Virus record (IMG/VR): IMGVR_UViG_3300035698_006362
Location: 1-26,224 of that record
DNA length: 26,224 bases
Reading direction: 5' to 3' (one strand)
Source of the DNA: a virus
Both the position numbers and the translations under genes were made by a program. Positions 1 through 7,803 of this stretch are shown piece by piece; within the stretch, counting starts at the first letter, position 1; each line of letters begins with the position of its first letter. The notes beneath the pieces were generated by a model. That model had not been told where the DNA came from. It searched no databases and worked only from the letters and a program-made list of their open reading frames with translations.

Positions 1-91
1 CGGCGTTATAGTCCATAGACATAGTCAAGTCATTAGTGTTTGGCTCGTATGTATGAATGTAGTTTGTACTATTAGGATTTAGATTTGGCAT
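1..91 (-). CDS. partial hypothetical protein, N-terminus only (probable virion protein)
   Basis: The ATG is at 91..89, directly abutting the stop of the next gene (92-94), and the frame stays open to the left edge. The visible N-terminus begins MPNLNPNSTNYIHTYEPNTN and continues with Thr, Ser, Met and Asp-rich residues. It is polar and has no signal peptide or membrane segment. About 30 residues are visible. It continues the minus-strand series of small proteins downstream of the fibre genes and is probably in the same transcript. I do not recognise the family; a virion role is inferred only from position. Confidence 0.6.
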   Translation of the reverse strand, partial: MPNLNPNSTNYIHTYEPNTNDLTMSMDYNA

Positions 92-331
92 TTATGGAGC
101 CCAAGGTCTGCCGACTTTAAGTCCGCCAGTGTTTGCGTTGTCTACTACTAGACTTGTTACATTGGTGTTTGTTGCGTATTGCGTAGGCAGTTGTGTAATG
201 TCAGGAGTTATATCTACATAACGTCCTGGCTCTATTAAATTTTGTGCTGCCTTATCGGCGGCTGCTAGAGTAAGTTTGGCAAGTTGCCTATCTAATTTAT
301 ATGTGGCCGTTGAAATTCCATTTGCTGCCAT
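92..331 (-). CDS. hypothetical small protein (79 aa)
   Basis: Complete ORF starting MAANGISTATYKLDRQLAKL. It has a basic, Ala and Leu-rich N-terminal half that could form a helix (about residues 10-33), then a polar C-terminus with several Asn and Thr residues and the ending GRPWAP. There is no signal peptide, membrane segment or catalytic motif. It lies 2 nt after the gene at 334-675 and abuts the next one at 91, so it is part of one translationally coupled minus-strand run. The neighbourhood of fibre genes suggests a minor virion or assembly protein, which is inference. Family not recognised. Confidence 0.6.
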   Translation of the reverse strand: MAANGISTATYKLDRQLAKLTLAAADKAAQNLIEPGRYVDITPDITQLPTQYATNTNVTSLVVDNANTGGLKVGRPWAP

Positions 332-333
332 GA

Positions 334-675
334 TTAAAATCCTTGTTGATTTGGGTATGCGCTAGGATCTTTTAAACGAATATCATGAGGGTGTTTTGGT
401 CCATTCATTCCGCCACCTGCATCGGTAGTAACCGATTCTATTCCTGCTACTATTTCAGTAGGACTGTTAGCATAAGTACCTTCATGTTCTGTCGACAACA
501 GGTCAAATATCTGTTTAAATCGGCGAGGACCGTCGTCTAACACCTGGCCGGTTACTTGTGTAACTGCTACGGCAACTTGTGGTTCGTGCTGTGCAACGTC
601 AGGTTGCACCTGTTGTTTATTGTCTATTACATCTATTAGACACAATAGTTCACGTATAATATCAGTTGCTCTCAT
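334..675 (-). CDS. hypothetical protein (113 aa)
   Basis: The ORF begins MRATDIIRELLCLIDVIDNK, an amphipathic N-terminal helix of about 20 residues. A polar, low-complexity stretch rich in Gln, Val and Pro follows (about 21-45), then a C-terminal half with GGGMNGPKHPHDIR. The start codon overlaps the stop of the upstream gene in an ATGA arrangement (672-675), which supports the start and implies translational coupling. There are no Cys pairs, membrane segments or nuclease motifs. Proteins with this kind of N-terminus followed by a Pro, Gln and Gly-rich tail are familiar to me from marine phage genomes as uncharacterised proteins, so no function is given. Confidence 0.65.
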   Translation of the reverse strand: MRATDIIRELLCLIDVIDNKQQVQPDVAQHEPQVAVAVTQVTGQVLDDGPRRFKQIFDLLSTEHEGTYANSPTEIVAGIESVTTDAGGGMNGPKHPHDIRLKDPSAYPNQQGF

Positions 676-1052
676 TTTAGGCCCGCCAATGAACGAATCA
701 TACCTAAATCTAATGCTTCTTCTTTAGGTGCAGGTAGTGCCGGTTGTTCTGTGCTGCCTACTATGCCTTCATATTGGTCCATAGTCAATGTTTCGCCTGT
801 TTGGCTCATTGCAATGATCTTTTCAGTAACTGAATGTAAGTCCATGTCTGTTTTAGCATCTTCTCTAGCATACTCAAGTAACCGAATAAACAAAGGAACA
901 TCCAATCTGACTACGTCCTTGGGATTATCTGACTCTGTTAAACGATTTACTTTGCGTTCTAGTTGTGCCATTAGAGAATCTTCAAAAGATGTGCTTTCCT
1001 TTACTGGCTTTTTGTTAGGTGTTAGGCTACGGATAAAGTTCATTTGTTTCAT
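672..1052 (-). CDS. hypothetical protein (126 aa), probable virion or assembly protein
   Basis: The ORF begins MKQMNFIRSLTPNKKPVKES. It contains a long charged, predicted helical region (about residues 20-80: SFEDSLMAQLERKVNRL, then LDVPLFIRLLEYAREDAKTD) and a Pro and Ala-rich linker (EQPALPAPKEE) before a short C-terminal helix ending SLAGLK. This looks like an oligomerising helical or scaffold-like protein rather than an enzyme. A TAGGAG ribosome-binding site lies about 12 nt before the ATG at 1052. An internal Met at residue 4 is an alternative start. The 3' end overlaps the next gene (ATGA). The plus-strand ORF opposite (751-1071) is treated as a shadow. Confidence 0.65.
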   Translation of the reverse strand: MKQMNFIRSLTPNKKPVKESTSFEDSLMAQLERKVNRLTESDNPKDVVRLDVPLFIRLLEYAREDAKTDMDLHSVTEKIIAMSQTGETLTMDQYEGIVGSTEQPALPAPKEEALDLGMIRSLAGLK

Positions 1053-1059
1053 TTGTTAT

Positions 1060-2238
1060 TTACACTCCTAAATTGGCAACTTCTAAAGTTTCAATTTTTG
1101 CTGCCCAACGAATATTACCACTGTGGCCGCCTGCAGGCAATGCTCGAATAAACATACATCCAATTGTAGCATCTAAATCTAATAATATGCTGTGTGTAGC
1201 AGTTGTTAAAGGAATTACAGTAGGATTAACAATATAGTTAGTAGTTGTAGATCCTATATCTCTGCGAACAGCACCTTCAATTGTCCAAATGTCAATATTT
1301 GTGGTGTTGGTGATGTCTTTGGCAACAACGGTACCTTTAAAATGTACCACTGAATTGTTGGTCATTGCTATTTGATTTGTAGCATCTAATACACCGCTGG
1401 CATTTGTAGTCAATATACCTTGATCTGCATCTGAAGTTAATGCACTTAACAAATACAATCCGCTTTGTATTAATCCACTTGAATTACCGGCTCCGCCTGT
1501 TGCATAACCTGGAGTAATAACAGAACCAATAACTCCGCGAGTGTTACCGTTAGCGCCACCTAATACAACTGCATAATCTGCATCGTTGGTATTATTGTTA
1601 CCGCCTATAACAATAGAGTGTAGTCCACTTGCTTGATTAAAACTGCCGCCGCTTATAATACCGTAGTTACCAGACGCTACATCGGCATCTAGACCTCTAA
1701 TACGTTGCCAATCAACAGCGTTGGCACCACGTTGGTTGCCGCCGTCATCGTTAGCAGTTGCTCCATTGCCTAACGGTTTAATCACAGCATCGATATTTGT
1801 CTGGGTTCCTACTACGGCTAAACTAATAATAGCAGTTTGGCTAGAATCAACTATGATCTTATCTTCAGTCCAATATTGCAGGCCTTCACGAACGCTAATA
1901 ATGCCATCACCATCTACGCTGATACCAGCGCCGATGATAACACCGCCTAGTGTTGCAGTAGTGGCAGTGCTCAATGGCTCTGCTTCAATTGCAATTGTAA
2001 CGATAGTAGTGTTGGTAGAAGTAACTACAACTCCTGCACCTACAAAGTTAAGTACGCCAGTTGACGTGCTTATTATTGTTGAAGTATTATTCCACACTTC
2101 AATAATAGCGCCGCCGCCGGCAATTGCGCCTTGTGTAACTTGTCCTGCCCACTTAACGCCGTCCCATATGTAAGTAACGCCGTTGTCACCTACGTACTCG
2201 TCGCCCGGATTCGGGTCTATTGGAAATTCTAATGCCAT
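1060..2238 (-). CDS. tail-fibre-like structural protein with YadA-like beta-roll repeats (392 aa)
   Basis: Likely a trimeric receptor-binding or decoration fibre. Residues 1-32 form a short domain with the pattern GDEYVGDNGVTYIWDGVKW, of a type repeatedly seen at the start of marine phage fibre proteins. Residues about 45-115 are Thr, Ser and Val-rich and contain TATLGGVIIGAGISVDGDG, a motif also found three times in the neighbouring collagen-like fibre, so the two genes share modules. Residues about 189-231 carry repeated SIVIGGNNN and AVVLGGANG units typical of YadA or trimeric-adhesin head beta-rolls. An AGGATAAC ribosome-binding site precedes ATG 2238. No membrane segment or signal peptide. 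The fibre call is strong as a class; the receptor is unknown. Confidence 0.75.
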   Translation of the reverse strand: MALEFPIDPNPGDEYVGDNGVTYIWDGVKWAGQVTQGAIAGGGAIIEVWNNTSTIISTSTGVLNFVGAGVVVTSTNTTIVTIAIEAEPLSTATTATLGGVIIGAGISVDGDGIISVREGLQYWTEDKIIVDSSQTAIISLAVVGTQTNIDAVIKPLGNGATANDDGGNQRGANAVDWQRIRGLDADVASGNYGIISGGSFNQASGLHSIVIGGNNNTNDADYAVVLGGANGNTRGVIGSVITPGYATGGAGNSSGLIQSGLYLLSALTSDADQGILTTNASGVLDATNQIAMTNNSVVHFKGTVVAKDITNTTNIDIWTIEGAVRRDIGSTTTNYIVNPTVIPLTTATHSILLDLDATIGCMFIRALPAGGHSGNIRWAAKIETLEVANLGV

Positions 2239-2252
2239 TTTGTTATCCTAAA

Positions 2253-4076
2253 TTAAAACGTTGTACCTGTAAACTTTAACCAATTATCAGTAGATATACA
2301 AACATAAAGGTCTGTTCCTGTTGTTGCAAATTGTCCTGCTGTTCCAGTTGACGCACTTTGTAACGGAACATCAACAAACACAGGATAAGGCCCTGTAGCA
2401 CCTGTTGCACCAACTCCTTCTGGGCCAGTTGCACCTGTGGCACCGAACGGTCCTTCTGCACCTGTTGCACCTTGTGCGCCTGTAGCACCAATAGGACCGG
2501 GCACTGTTGAATCTGCGCCAACTGCACCTGTTGCGCCTGTAGCACCAATAGGACCGGGCACTGTTGAATCTGCGCCAACTGCACCTGTTGCGCCTGTAGC
2601 ACCAATAGGACCGGGCACTGTTGAATCTGCGCCAACTGCACCTGTTGCGCCAATATCTCCAACTGCACCAGTTTCACCAGTGGCTCCTTGAACACCTATA
2701 TCTCCTGTGCGAGCAAATGTAATAATAACTTCTTCATTATCACTAAAAGACACTGCACCATCAACGTAACTGCATGCTACTTTGAAATATCCTATTTCTT
2801 CTGTAATAGCAGTAATAGTAAAGAACACAAAATCATTTGAGTTATTTTTGTTGCTAATTCTGAAATGACCTTTAAGCGGACTTGTTGAATCATCAATTGT
2901 TCTTAGGAAACTTTGTACATCAATGCCGCCGACGTTTTGGTCATCAATGTATAATTCAGTAGCACTAGTTAAGATAGCATTGTTTAATTTTAAGATACCT
3001 ACACCAGGATCACTATCAGTTACTGTTGTTCCAAAGCGATACTCTAGTGTGATGCCGCCAAATACACCAGGAGCACCTGTAGCACCTGTTAGGCCTGTAG
3101 CGCCCGTAAGACCTGTAACACCTGTTGCTCCTGCACCTGTTGCACCGGTTAACCCTATAACACCAGTTGAGCCTTGAGGCCCTGTTGATCCTGTTGATCC
3201 ATCAAATCCAGTTGCACCTGTAGCACCTTGTGGACCAGTAGCACCTCCCGGATCTCCTTGAATACCTTGCGGACCAGTAGCACCTGTTGCTCCAAACTCT
3301 CCTTGTGGTCCTGTTGCACCTGGAGCAGGTTGTATCTGCGGACTGTATTCTACCCACAATCCTTGATATCGAATATATCCTCGGCCAGCGGCACTGTCCC
3401 ACCAAAAGTCACCTTCTCGTACATCTTCTGTAGGAGGTGTGTCTGAATTAAAAGAATACTTTACATTAACTATGCTAGTTCCAGTAGTTGTGTATAATCC
3501 GTGACCTAATGTAATGCCTCCGATAGTTGACGTAGTAGCAGTTGTTAATTCAAAGGTTTGTGTACTTGCGCTAACAGTAACAGTAATTGTACTACCGTCA
3601 GCAGTTGCTTCTACACTACCGCCTACAAAATTAAGTGTAGTTGTTGCGGTGCTAACTTCAATACCCTCGTCTTGTACTGTTAATACTGTAGTTTGTTGAG
3701 GTATCTCTTGCACTACTGTGCTTAACACTCCGTCGCCATCAATTTCTAATCCTGCACCTACTGTAATACCGCCAATGGTGCTTGTCGTAGCAGTTGTTAA
3801 ACTGTAGTGAGTAGATGTTAATAATCCCTCTTCATCAACTGCTAACCCATCACCCACTTTTACTAGACCTAATGTTGCTGTTGTAGCAGTATTAACTGAT
3901 GTTAAGTATCCTGCATCATTATTAAATGCGCTAACATCAGTAGGAATTATTGTATCAATGTAGTCTTTTACATTTTGCCCAGTGGCTTTTCTACTTTGTC
4001 CGCCCTGCACTACAGGAAAGACAGTTGTATCAGTTAATGTTGATACAGAATTAAAAGAATTGAATATATTGCTCAT
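2253..4076 (-). CDS. collagen-like tail fibre protein (607 aa)
   Basis: Fibrous virion protein. Residues 1-250 hold repeated short beta modules with the shared pattern [16 protein letters not shown] and DGDG (about 65-120 and 178-195). Residues 220-245 contain a [20 protein letters not shown] segment. A first collagen-like Gly-X-Y block runs about 252-339 (GATGPQG type). Residues 340-457 form a globular domain. A second Gly-X-Y block runs about 458-563, and a 44-residue C-terminal cap ends [10 protein letters not shown]. Gly-X-Y blocks in phage fibres form trimeric collagen helices. I chose ATG 4076 (GGA about 10 nt upstream) over an in-frame TTG at 4091 with no good ribosome-binding site. 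Antisense Pro and Ala-rich ORFs here are shadows. Confidence 0.85.
   Translation of the reverse strand: MSNIFNSFNSVSTLTDTTVFPVVQGGQSRKATGQNVKDYIDTIIPTDVSAFNNDAGYLTSVNTATTATLGLVKVGDGLAVDEEGLLTSTHYSLTTATTSTIGGITVGAGLEIDGDGVLSTVVQEIPQQTTVLTVQDEGIEVSTATTTLNFVGGSVEATADGSTITVTVSASTQTFELTTATTSTIGGITLGHGLYTTTGTSIVNVKYSFNSDTPPTEDVREGDFWWDSAAGRGYIRYQGLWVEYSPQIQPAPGATGPQGEFGATGATGPQGIQGDPGGATGPQGATGATGFDGSTGSTGPQGSTGVIGLTGATGAGATGVTGLTGATGLTGATGAPGVFGGITLEYRFGTTVTDSDPGVGILKLNNAILTSATELYIDDQNVGGIDVQSFLRTIDDSTSPLKGHFRISNKNNSNDFVFFTITAITEEIGYFKVACSYVDGAVSFSDNEEVIITFARTGDIGVQGATGETGAVGDIGATGAVGADSTVPGPIGATGATGAVGADSTVPGPIGATGATGAVGADSTVPGPIGATGAQGATGAEGPFGATGATGPEGVGATGATGPYPVFVDVPLQSASTGTAGQFATTGTDLYVCISTDNWLKFTGTTF
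2476..2646. repeat. three exact tandem copies of a 57-bp unit inside the collagen-like fibre gene
   Basis: Three apparently identical 57-bp copies start at 2476, 2533 and 2590 and are followed by a 5-bp partial unit. Each encodes the 19-residue block [19 protein letters not shown] in the second collagen-like region. Because 57 is a multiple of three, gain or loss of a unit keeps the frame and lengthens or shortens the fibre. Nucleotide identity between copies indicates recent duplication or ongoing homogenisation. Confidence 0.95.
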
Positions 4077-4109
4077 ATTTTTTGGGTCCAAAGCGGCTCG
4101 CTATTTCAA

Positions 4110-4117
4110 TATTTATG
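4110..4117 (-). promoter_or_regulatory. candidate T4-type late promoter box (CATAAATA) for the collagen-like fibre
   Basis: On the minus strand this reads CATAAATA, one base off the T4 late -10 box TATAAATA, about 34 nt before the fibre ATG at 4076. No -35 hexamer is obvious. The same octamer stands before the virion-like gene at 19061-19909, which supports a shared late class. Functional assignment is inference. Confidence 0.4.
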
Positions 4118-4130
4118 CAATTTTAAACTA

Positions 4131-4159
4131 TTGCTCTTTTTCAATAATCTTGCTATAAT
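4131..4159 (+). promoter_or_regulatory. sigma70-type promoter for the HNH gene
   Basis: TTGCTC (4131-4136), a 17-bp spacer and a perfect TATAAT (4154-4159), 34 nt before the ATG at 4194. The -35 box matches the consensus weakly at its 3' end, but spacing and position are ideal. Confidence 0.6.
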
Positions 4160-4193
4160 AAATTGTTGTTTGACCCCTCAATAAATAATTAAA

Positions 4194-4709
4194 ATGAGCG
4201 ATACTCTATTATTAAACAGTGATGCACAACCAGTAAGTTTTTTACCGTTATCTACTATTATTTGGCAAGATGCTATTAAGTACATGGTTTTAGAAAAGGT
4301 CAGTGTTCTATCATGGCATGACGATTGGATTGTGCATTCTGCCACTTGGGAAACTCGTGTTCCTAGCGTTATTATGCTGAAAGAGTACACCAAACCCAAG
4401 ACTCGTGTGAGATTTAGCAAATCAAATATCTTTTTGAGAGATAGGTATGTTTGTCAATATTGTAATATCGCAGTAAACAACCGCACTGCAACTGTAGATC
4501 ATGTGCTACCAGTTAGTCACGGCGGTAAGAGTACTTTTGAAAACACTGTAACTTCGTGCTCTCCTTGTAATGGTCGAAAAGGCAACAACAAAAAAATCAA
4601 GCCGAAGATTGCTCCTCACAGACCTACATATTGGGAACTTGCAGACAAGAAAAAAGAGATGCTAAATGACATTAGGCATCCCGATTGGCTAGTGTTTTTA
4701 AATATTTAA
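4194..4709 (+). CDS. HNH endonuclease family protein (171 aa)
   Basis: Probable metal-dependent DNA-cutting protein. The C-terminal half carries the full HNH zinc-ribbon signature: CQYC (C87, C90), [11 protein letters not shown] (D102, H103, H109), FENTVTSC (E116, N117, C122) and PCNGRKG (C125, N126). Residues 1-70 form a separate N-terminal domain of the type found in bacterial and phage 5-methylcytosine-restriction-like HNH proteins of about 170-190 aa. It may be a free-standing homing-type nuclease, a recombination or packaging nuclease, or an anti-host nuclease; nothing nearby decides. It has its own promoter, lies opposite to its neighbours and ends convergently on the IF-1 gene, sharing 4 bases (TTAA). 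Confidence 0.85.
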   Translation: MSDTLLLNSDAQPVSFLPLSTIIWQDAIKYMVLEKVSVLSWHDDWIVHSATWETRVPSVIMLKEYTKPKTRVRFSKSNIFLRDRYVCQYCNIAVNNRTATVDHVLPVSHGGKSTFENTVTSCSPCNGRKGNNKKIKPKIAPHRPTYWELADKKKEMLNDIRHPDWLVFLNI

Positions 4710-4924
4710 CGAGTCCGATAAACAATCCGGGCTTTGTTTAAATCATAAGGACTCATTTCAACTTTTACTTTGTCACCGAGTAAAATCTGTATACGGTTCT
4801 TGCGCATTTTACCAGAGATGTGCCCGAGCACAACATGTTCATTTTCTAACTTAACTCTAAACGTAGCGTTAGGAAGGACTTCTTGAACAATGCCTTCCAT
4901 ACTAATATAGTCTTCTTTAGCCAC
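4706..4924 (-). CDS. infA: translation initiation factor IF-1
   Basis: A full-length, 72-residue S1/OB-fold protein. It opens [20 protein letters not shown] and contains [32 protein letters not shown] and [13 protein letters not shown], the hallmark blocks of bacterial IF-1. Compared by eye with the remembered E. coli protein, it is collinear without gaps and about two-thirds identical. IF-1 binds the 30S A site and works with IF-2 and IF-3 in start-codon selection. The start is GTG at 4924. An AAGGAG sequence directly follows the ligase stop, about 13 nt before this GTG, so the gene is translated as the third member of the SWIM-ligase-IF-1 operon. The basic and aromatic residues for rRNA contact look intact, so it is probably functional. 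Confidence 0.95.
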   Translation of the reverse strand: MAKEDYISMEGIVQEVLPNATFRVKLENEHVVLGHISGKMRKNRIQILLGDKVKVEMSPYDLNKARIVYRTR

Positions 4925-4943
4925 GATTAATTATTTTCTCCTT

Positions 4944-6239
4944 TTAAATCTTTTCACCTGCTTGAAATCCTCGAAATCCTTTGAATCTTGGAAACCGTAA
5001 ACTGTATGTACCATCTTGATTTTGCGTAACAGCATCTGCTCTTACTTCTACAATTTGACCAGGGAGGCTATCGCGACTATCCCAAAACTCACTTCGATCA
5101 TTATCGCTAAAACCACTACCGCAGTTGACGAGAATCTCTTTTCCGTCATCCACACCTGAGCAAACAAGTGCTCCCAAGCGTCCTTCATTACGTCCAGTAC
5201 CTTCTTCAACATTAGTTACCTCCAGGCTCACTTCAATAAATGGCTTTTGTTTAAGCCAACTTGCTGAACGTTTACATTCGTAAACTGCATCAACATCTTT
5301 AATCATAATGCCTTCGTAGCCATCTTCGATAGCCTGCTTGTTGAATTCCTTAAACAGCAGTTCACCTGTAAAGTCATTAAGATCTACTTCAGTTTGTGGC
5401 ACAATACCAATATTGCCCACTAGATCAAATGTGGCCTTAAAATTCTCTAAAAACTTACTACGGCGTCTTTGGCCCAAACTACTCTTGCCCTTTTTAAACT
5501 CGCTAAGTGGCAGGATATCAAACAACATCAGCACAGCATCATCTGCTTTAACATTATCTTTGCGATGTACTTGCTTCATTAATGCTTGAAAACTGGTACT
5601 AACAATCTCTCCATCTAGGACGAAACTACGTTCAAAGTTGTCAATGTGAGCAAGTAGACCTTCAGTAATGTGTGAAAAGTTTTCCAACACTTTACCGTTT
5701 CGAGTATACTGCACTACAGTCCGATTGTCTGCATCAATTACAGTGAGTACACGAACGCCGTCTAATTTAGGTTCGAGCAGTTTCTTACCCACAATTTTCT
5801 TTTCGTGGTTTGCGCCGTCATGTGCCAGCATACATTCAAACACAGGTACTGCGCTCTTTTTAACTTTATTAATTGTTTTTTCACTAACGCCGCAACGTAG
5901 GTCCTTGATAAGGATACGACGGTACCAATCATTCCATTGCGACTTAGTCGATGCTGACAATGCCAACTCAATAGCATCACGAGCAGCGTCACCGGTAAGT
6001 TGCCGTGTAGCCAACAAGTCGCACAATTCTTTAAAGGCTACCCAAGGTAGTCTTTGGCCGTCTGGACCTCCGTGAATAGGTACTTTTTTAACACCAAAGG
6101 TGATATATGGACTGAGTGCTAGTACAAATCCTTCAAATAGTTCTTCGTTATCAATTTGGGCCAGGATAATAGCCTCTTTGTTCAAACGGCTAGGATGTTC
6201 TTCTAGGCTACGAATTACGGTATCGCAAGGATCGATCAT
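4944..6239 (-). CDS. ATP-dependent DNA ligase (431 aa)
   Basis: Seals nicks in phage DNA during replication and repair. The nucleotidyltransferase motifs appear in order: motif I EPKLDGVRV with catalytic Lys158, motif III FVLDGEIV (206-213), motif IV EGIMIKD (309-315) and motif V SWLKQKP (327-333). The OB-fold domain follows (about 336-431) with the basic ending RFPRFKGFRGF. An N-terminal helical DNA-binding region precedes motif I (1-150), as in T4 gp30-type ligases, and the length is close to that group. The ATG overlaps the stop of the SWIM gene by 4 nt, so the two are coupled. It is the middle gene of an operon with an ideal sigma70 promoter, which suggests early or middle expression. Confidence 0.95.
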   Translation of the reverse strand: MIDPCDTVIRSLEEHPSRLNKEAIILAQIDNEELFEGFVLALSPYITFGVKKVPIHGGPDGQRLPWVAFKELCDLLATRQLTGDAARDAIELALSASTKSQWNDWYRRILIKDLRCGVSEKTINKVKKSAVPVFECMLAHDGANHEKKIVGKKLLEPKLDGVRVLTVIDADNRTVVQYTRNGKVLENFSHITEGLLAHIDNFERSFVLDGEIVSTSFQALMKQVHRKDNVKADDAVLMLFDILPLSEFKKGKSSLGQRRRSKFLENFKATFDLVGNIGIVPQTEVDLNDFTGELLFKEFNKQAIEDGYEGIMIKDVDAVYECKRSASWLKQKPFIEVSLEVTNVEEGTGRNEGRLGALVCSGVDDGKEILVNCGSGFSDNDRSEFWDSRDSLPGQIVEVRADAVTQNQDGTYSLRFPRFKGFRGFQAGEKI

Positions 6240-6562
6240 ATTGCTTCTAAATGTTTACATGCACTACGAAATTGGAATCCAGGGCAGGTGCAAGTATTTG
6301 CGTCTGGATCTACATAATAAGTTTGTCCTTTACTACCCTGTACTGCAATAGTATTAGATTCTTTTTTCTGTTTAAAAGGATTTGGTTTTACTTCGACAAA
6401 CTTTCGGCCACGTTTGTTAAATCCTTTAATAGGATTCTTAAAGTAAAAAGGAGTTTTTTCACCTTGCTTTATATAGGCGACAAGATTATTGCCATCAAGC
6501 AGGTATGTGTGATTGTGTGCTTTTGATTTAGCCCAATCAGTAGTTTCAAGCAAGGCTTGCAT
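6236..6562 (-). CDS. SWIM-type zinc-finger protein (108 aa)
   Basis: The C-terminus carries a CxC-n-CxH SWIM zinc-finger signature: C91, C93, C102 and H104 in CTCPGFQFRSACKH. SWIM fingers bind DNA or mediate protein contacts. The N-terminal 85 residues form a basic domain with an aromatic and Lys-rich middle (IKQGEKTPFYFKNPIKGFNK). It is the first gene of the operon with ligase (4-nt overlap) and IF-1, behind the perfect promoter at 6595-6623. An accessory role in DNA replication or recombination with the ligase is a reasonable inference. The protein stops 4 residues after the last zinc ligand, so it consists only of this finger and the N-terminal domain. Confidence 0.75.
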   Translation of the reverse strand: MQALLETTDWAKSKAHNHTYLLDGNNLVAYIKQGEKTPFYFKNPIKGFNKRGRKFVEVKPNPFKQKKESNTIAVQGSKGQTYYVDPDANTCTCPGFQFRSACKHLEAI

Positions 6563-6594
6563 GTTTACTCTACAAAAGTGTTGAACATGTGTAT

Positions 6595-6623
6595 ATTATA
6601 CAGGGTTTTAGTTAGTTTGTCAA
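6595..6623 (-). promoter_or_regulatory. consensus sigma70 promoter for SWIM-ligase-IF-1 operon
   Basis: On the minus strand: TTGACA (6623..6618), exactly 17 bp, TATAAT (6600..6595), then a leader of about 32 nt from the -10 box to the ATG at 6562. Both hexamers match the E. coli consensus at all positions. It fits a strong promoter read by host RNA polymerase soon after infection. Confidence 0.9.
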
Positions 6624-6639
6624 CAACTGATTTTACCGA

Positions 6640-6882
6640 TTATAGATCGATAACATTGATTCGGATGCTCCCGCCTTTACCAATGGCTACTACTTTGGAA
6701 GTAACCAGCGTAGCATACTCCATTGTATAAGTGCTGGTCAATTTACCAGTGTCAGTTATCCAATGTAAAAATACTTTGGTCCCTGGTGGAGGAATTAGAA
6801 TAGAACCGTTTGGGCCTGGTTCTATTTCTACTTTTGGATTTGAATCAACCCAATAATGTTTAAGTGCTTTGTATTTGTTCAT
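6640..6882 (-). CDS. hypothetical small protein (80 aa)
   Basis: The ORF begins MNKYKALKHYWVDSNPKVEI and contains a Gly and Pro-rich stretch GPNGSILIPPPGTKVFLHW, followed by alternating beta-type residues to the end (TLVTSKVVAIGKGGSIRINV). It looks like a small all-beta domain. No Cys pairs, membrane segment or catalytic motif. It lies 18 nt after the PP-loop gene and is probably cotranscribed with it. Its stop is next to the promoter of the SWIM-ligase operon. Family not recognised. Confidence 0.6.
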   Translation of the reverse strand: MNKYKALKHYWVDSNPKVEIEPGPNGSILIPPPGTKVFLHWITDTGKLTSTYTMEYATLVTSKVVAIGKGGSIRINVIDL

Positions 6883-6900
6883 TTTAGTTAATTTTGTTTA

Positions 6901-7803
6901 TTATTCCGTGTAAAGAACATTTTCGTAAAATCGTTTTACTTGTCCATCACCTGAAGATAAGAATTCTAAGAATTCAAAATACGGAATTACAACTGCATTT
7001 TTTTTAAAACATTTTGTGTAATATTCGAATGGTAGTTTTTCCCATCCTCCATATTTTGGAAAATAAATTAATTCATCTTTCCAATATTTTCCGTAAAGCA
7101 ACGGCTTTATATAATAATCCCATCTATCTAAATCTCGTAGATCTACTCTGTCTTTAGTGAGTCCGTTGCCGTCAAAATATTTTGAAGAATACAACGCAGA
7201 TTTGAATATATCATCATTTAAGTAACTATAAATGAATTCACTAGTATTGCCGTAAGAAATAATCTTTCCTGTCCTATTTAAACTATTTCCAACTCTAAGT
7301 TTAATTATTTCGGGATCGTAAAATCCCTGAAAATAATAAAAATTGCCTGGATCTGTTATTTTTACAAATGGGTCGTGAGACATTTGTAATACATCCCAGT
7401 CTTTAGGTAATAATGATAAAAAATGATTTTGAATGATATGAATAGCAGATACTTTATATTGATCGCACTCTGCCAATATTGAATCTTTAATTGATAACAG
7501 ATCTAAATCAATTATATCGCATTTAATGCCATATTTTTTAATTAAAATTTGTAATTGATCATATTCAATGTCGTTATACCCAGGCATATAAAAAAATACA
7601 TAATTTATAGGAATTCCCTGAGTCCAAAAACTATGCAATACACTTTGGCTATCTAATCCTGCGCTTAAAGATAATGCAAGATGAGATCCTTGTTCGGCTA
7701 GATCTAATGCACGTCTGTCAGACTCTTCTTTCATGTTGCCGGGAGTTCGACTGCATGAAGTATGTTCTACATAAAATTTATTATTTTCAAATCCAAAATT
7801 CAT
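6901..7803 (-). CDS. PP-loop ATPase (adenine nucleotide alpha-hydrolase superfamily, asparagine-synthase-like), 300 aa
   Basis: The N-terminal part contains LALSLSAGLDSQSVLHSF with the PP-loop SAGLDS at 47-52, a variant of the SGGxDS ATP pyrophosphatase motif, with one Gly replaced by Ala. Enzymes with this loop adenylate a carboxyl or carbonyl group (asparagine synthetase C domain, NAD synthetase, tRNA thiolases, beta-lactam synthetase). A second Rossmann-like strand IPINYVFFYMPGYNDIEYDQ follows, as expected. Residues 170-300 are rich in Tyr, Phe, Trp and Lys and I do not recognise them. No glutaminase domain is fused. Start at ATG 7803, divergent from the 7867 gene. The neighbouring ACP and Fe-S carrier make an amide-forming or tRNA-modifying role possible, which is inference. 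Confidence 0.7.
   Translation of the reverse strand: MNFGFENNKFYVEHTSCSRTPGNMKEESDRRALDLAEQGSHLALSLSAGLDSQSVLHSFWTQGIPINYVFFYMPGYNDIEYDQLQILIKKYGIKCDIIDLDLLSIKDSILAECDQYKVSAIHIIQNHFLSLLPKDWDVLQMSHDPFVKITDPGNFYYFQGFYDPEIIKLRVGNSLNRTGKIISYGNTSEFIYSYLNDDIFKSALYSSKYFDGNGLTKDRVDLRDLDRWDYYIKPLLYGKYWKDELIYFPKYGGWEKLPFEYYTKCFKKNAVVIPYFEFLEFLSSGDGQVKRFYENVLYTE

Noticed and set aside
2437-3177. Plus-strand Pro, Val and Ala-rich ORFs opposite the collagen-like gene
   Set aside because: They are antisense readings of the Gly-X-Y repeats. No ribosome-binding site or promoter, and the minus frame carries a complete fibre protein.
4077-4091. TTG at 4091 as the start of the collagen-like fibre
   Set aside because: It would add MDPKN without a good ribosome-binding site. 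ATG 4076 with a GGA at suitable distance and a typical MSNIFNSF start is preferred.
4706-6239. Bacterial chromosome segment carrying infA and ligase
   Set aside because: The ligase is the ATP-dependent phage type and the surroundings are dense phage-like fibre, small-ORF and promoter arrays. No bacterial housekeeping operon is seen. Not fully excluded without a wider contig.
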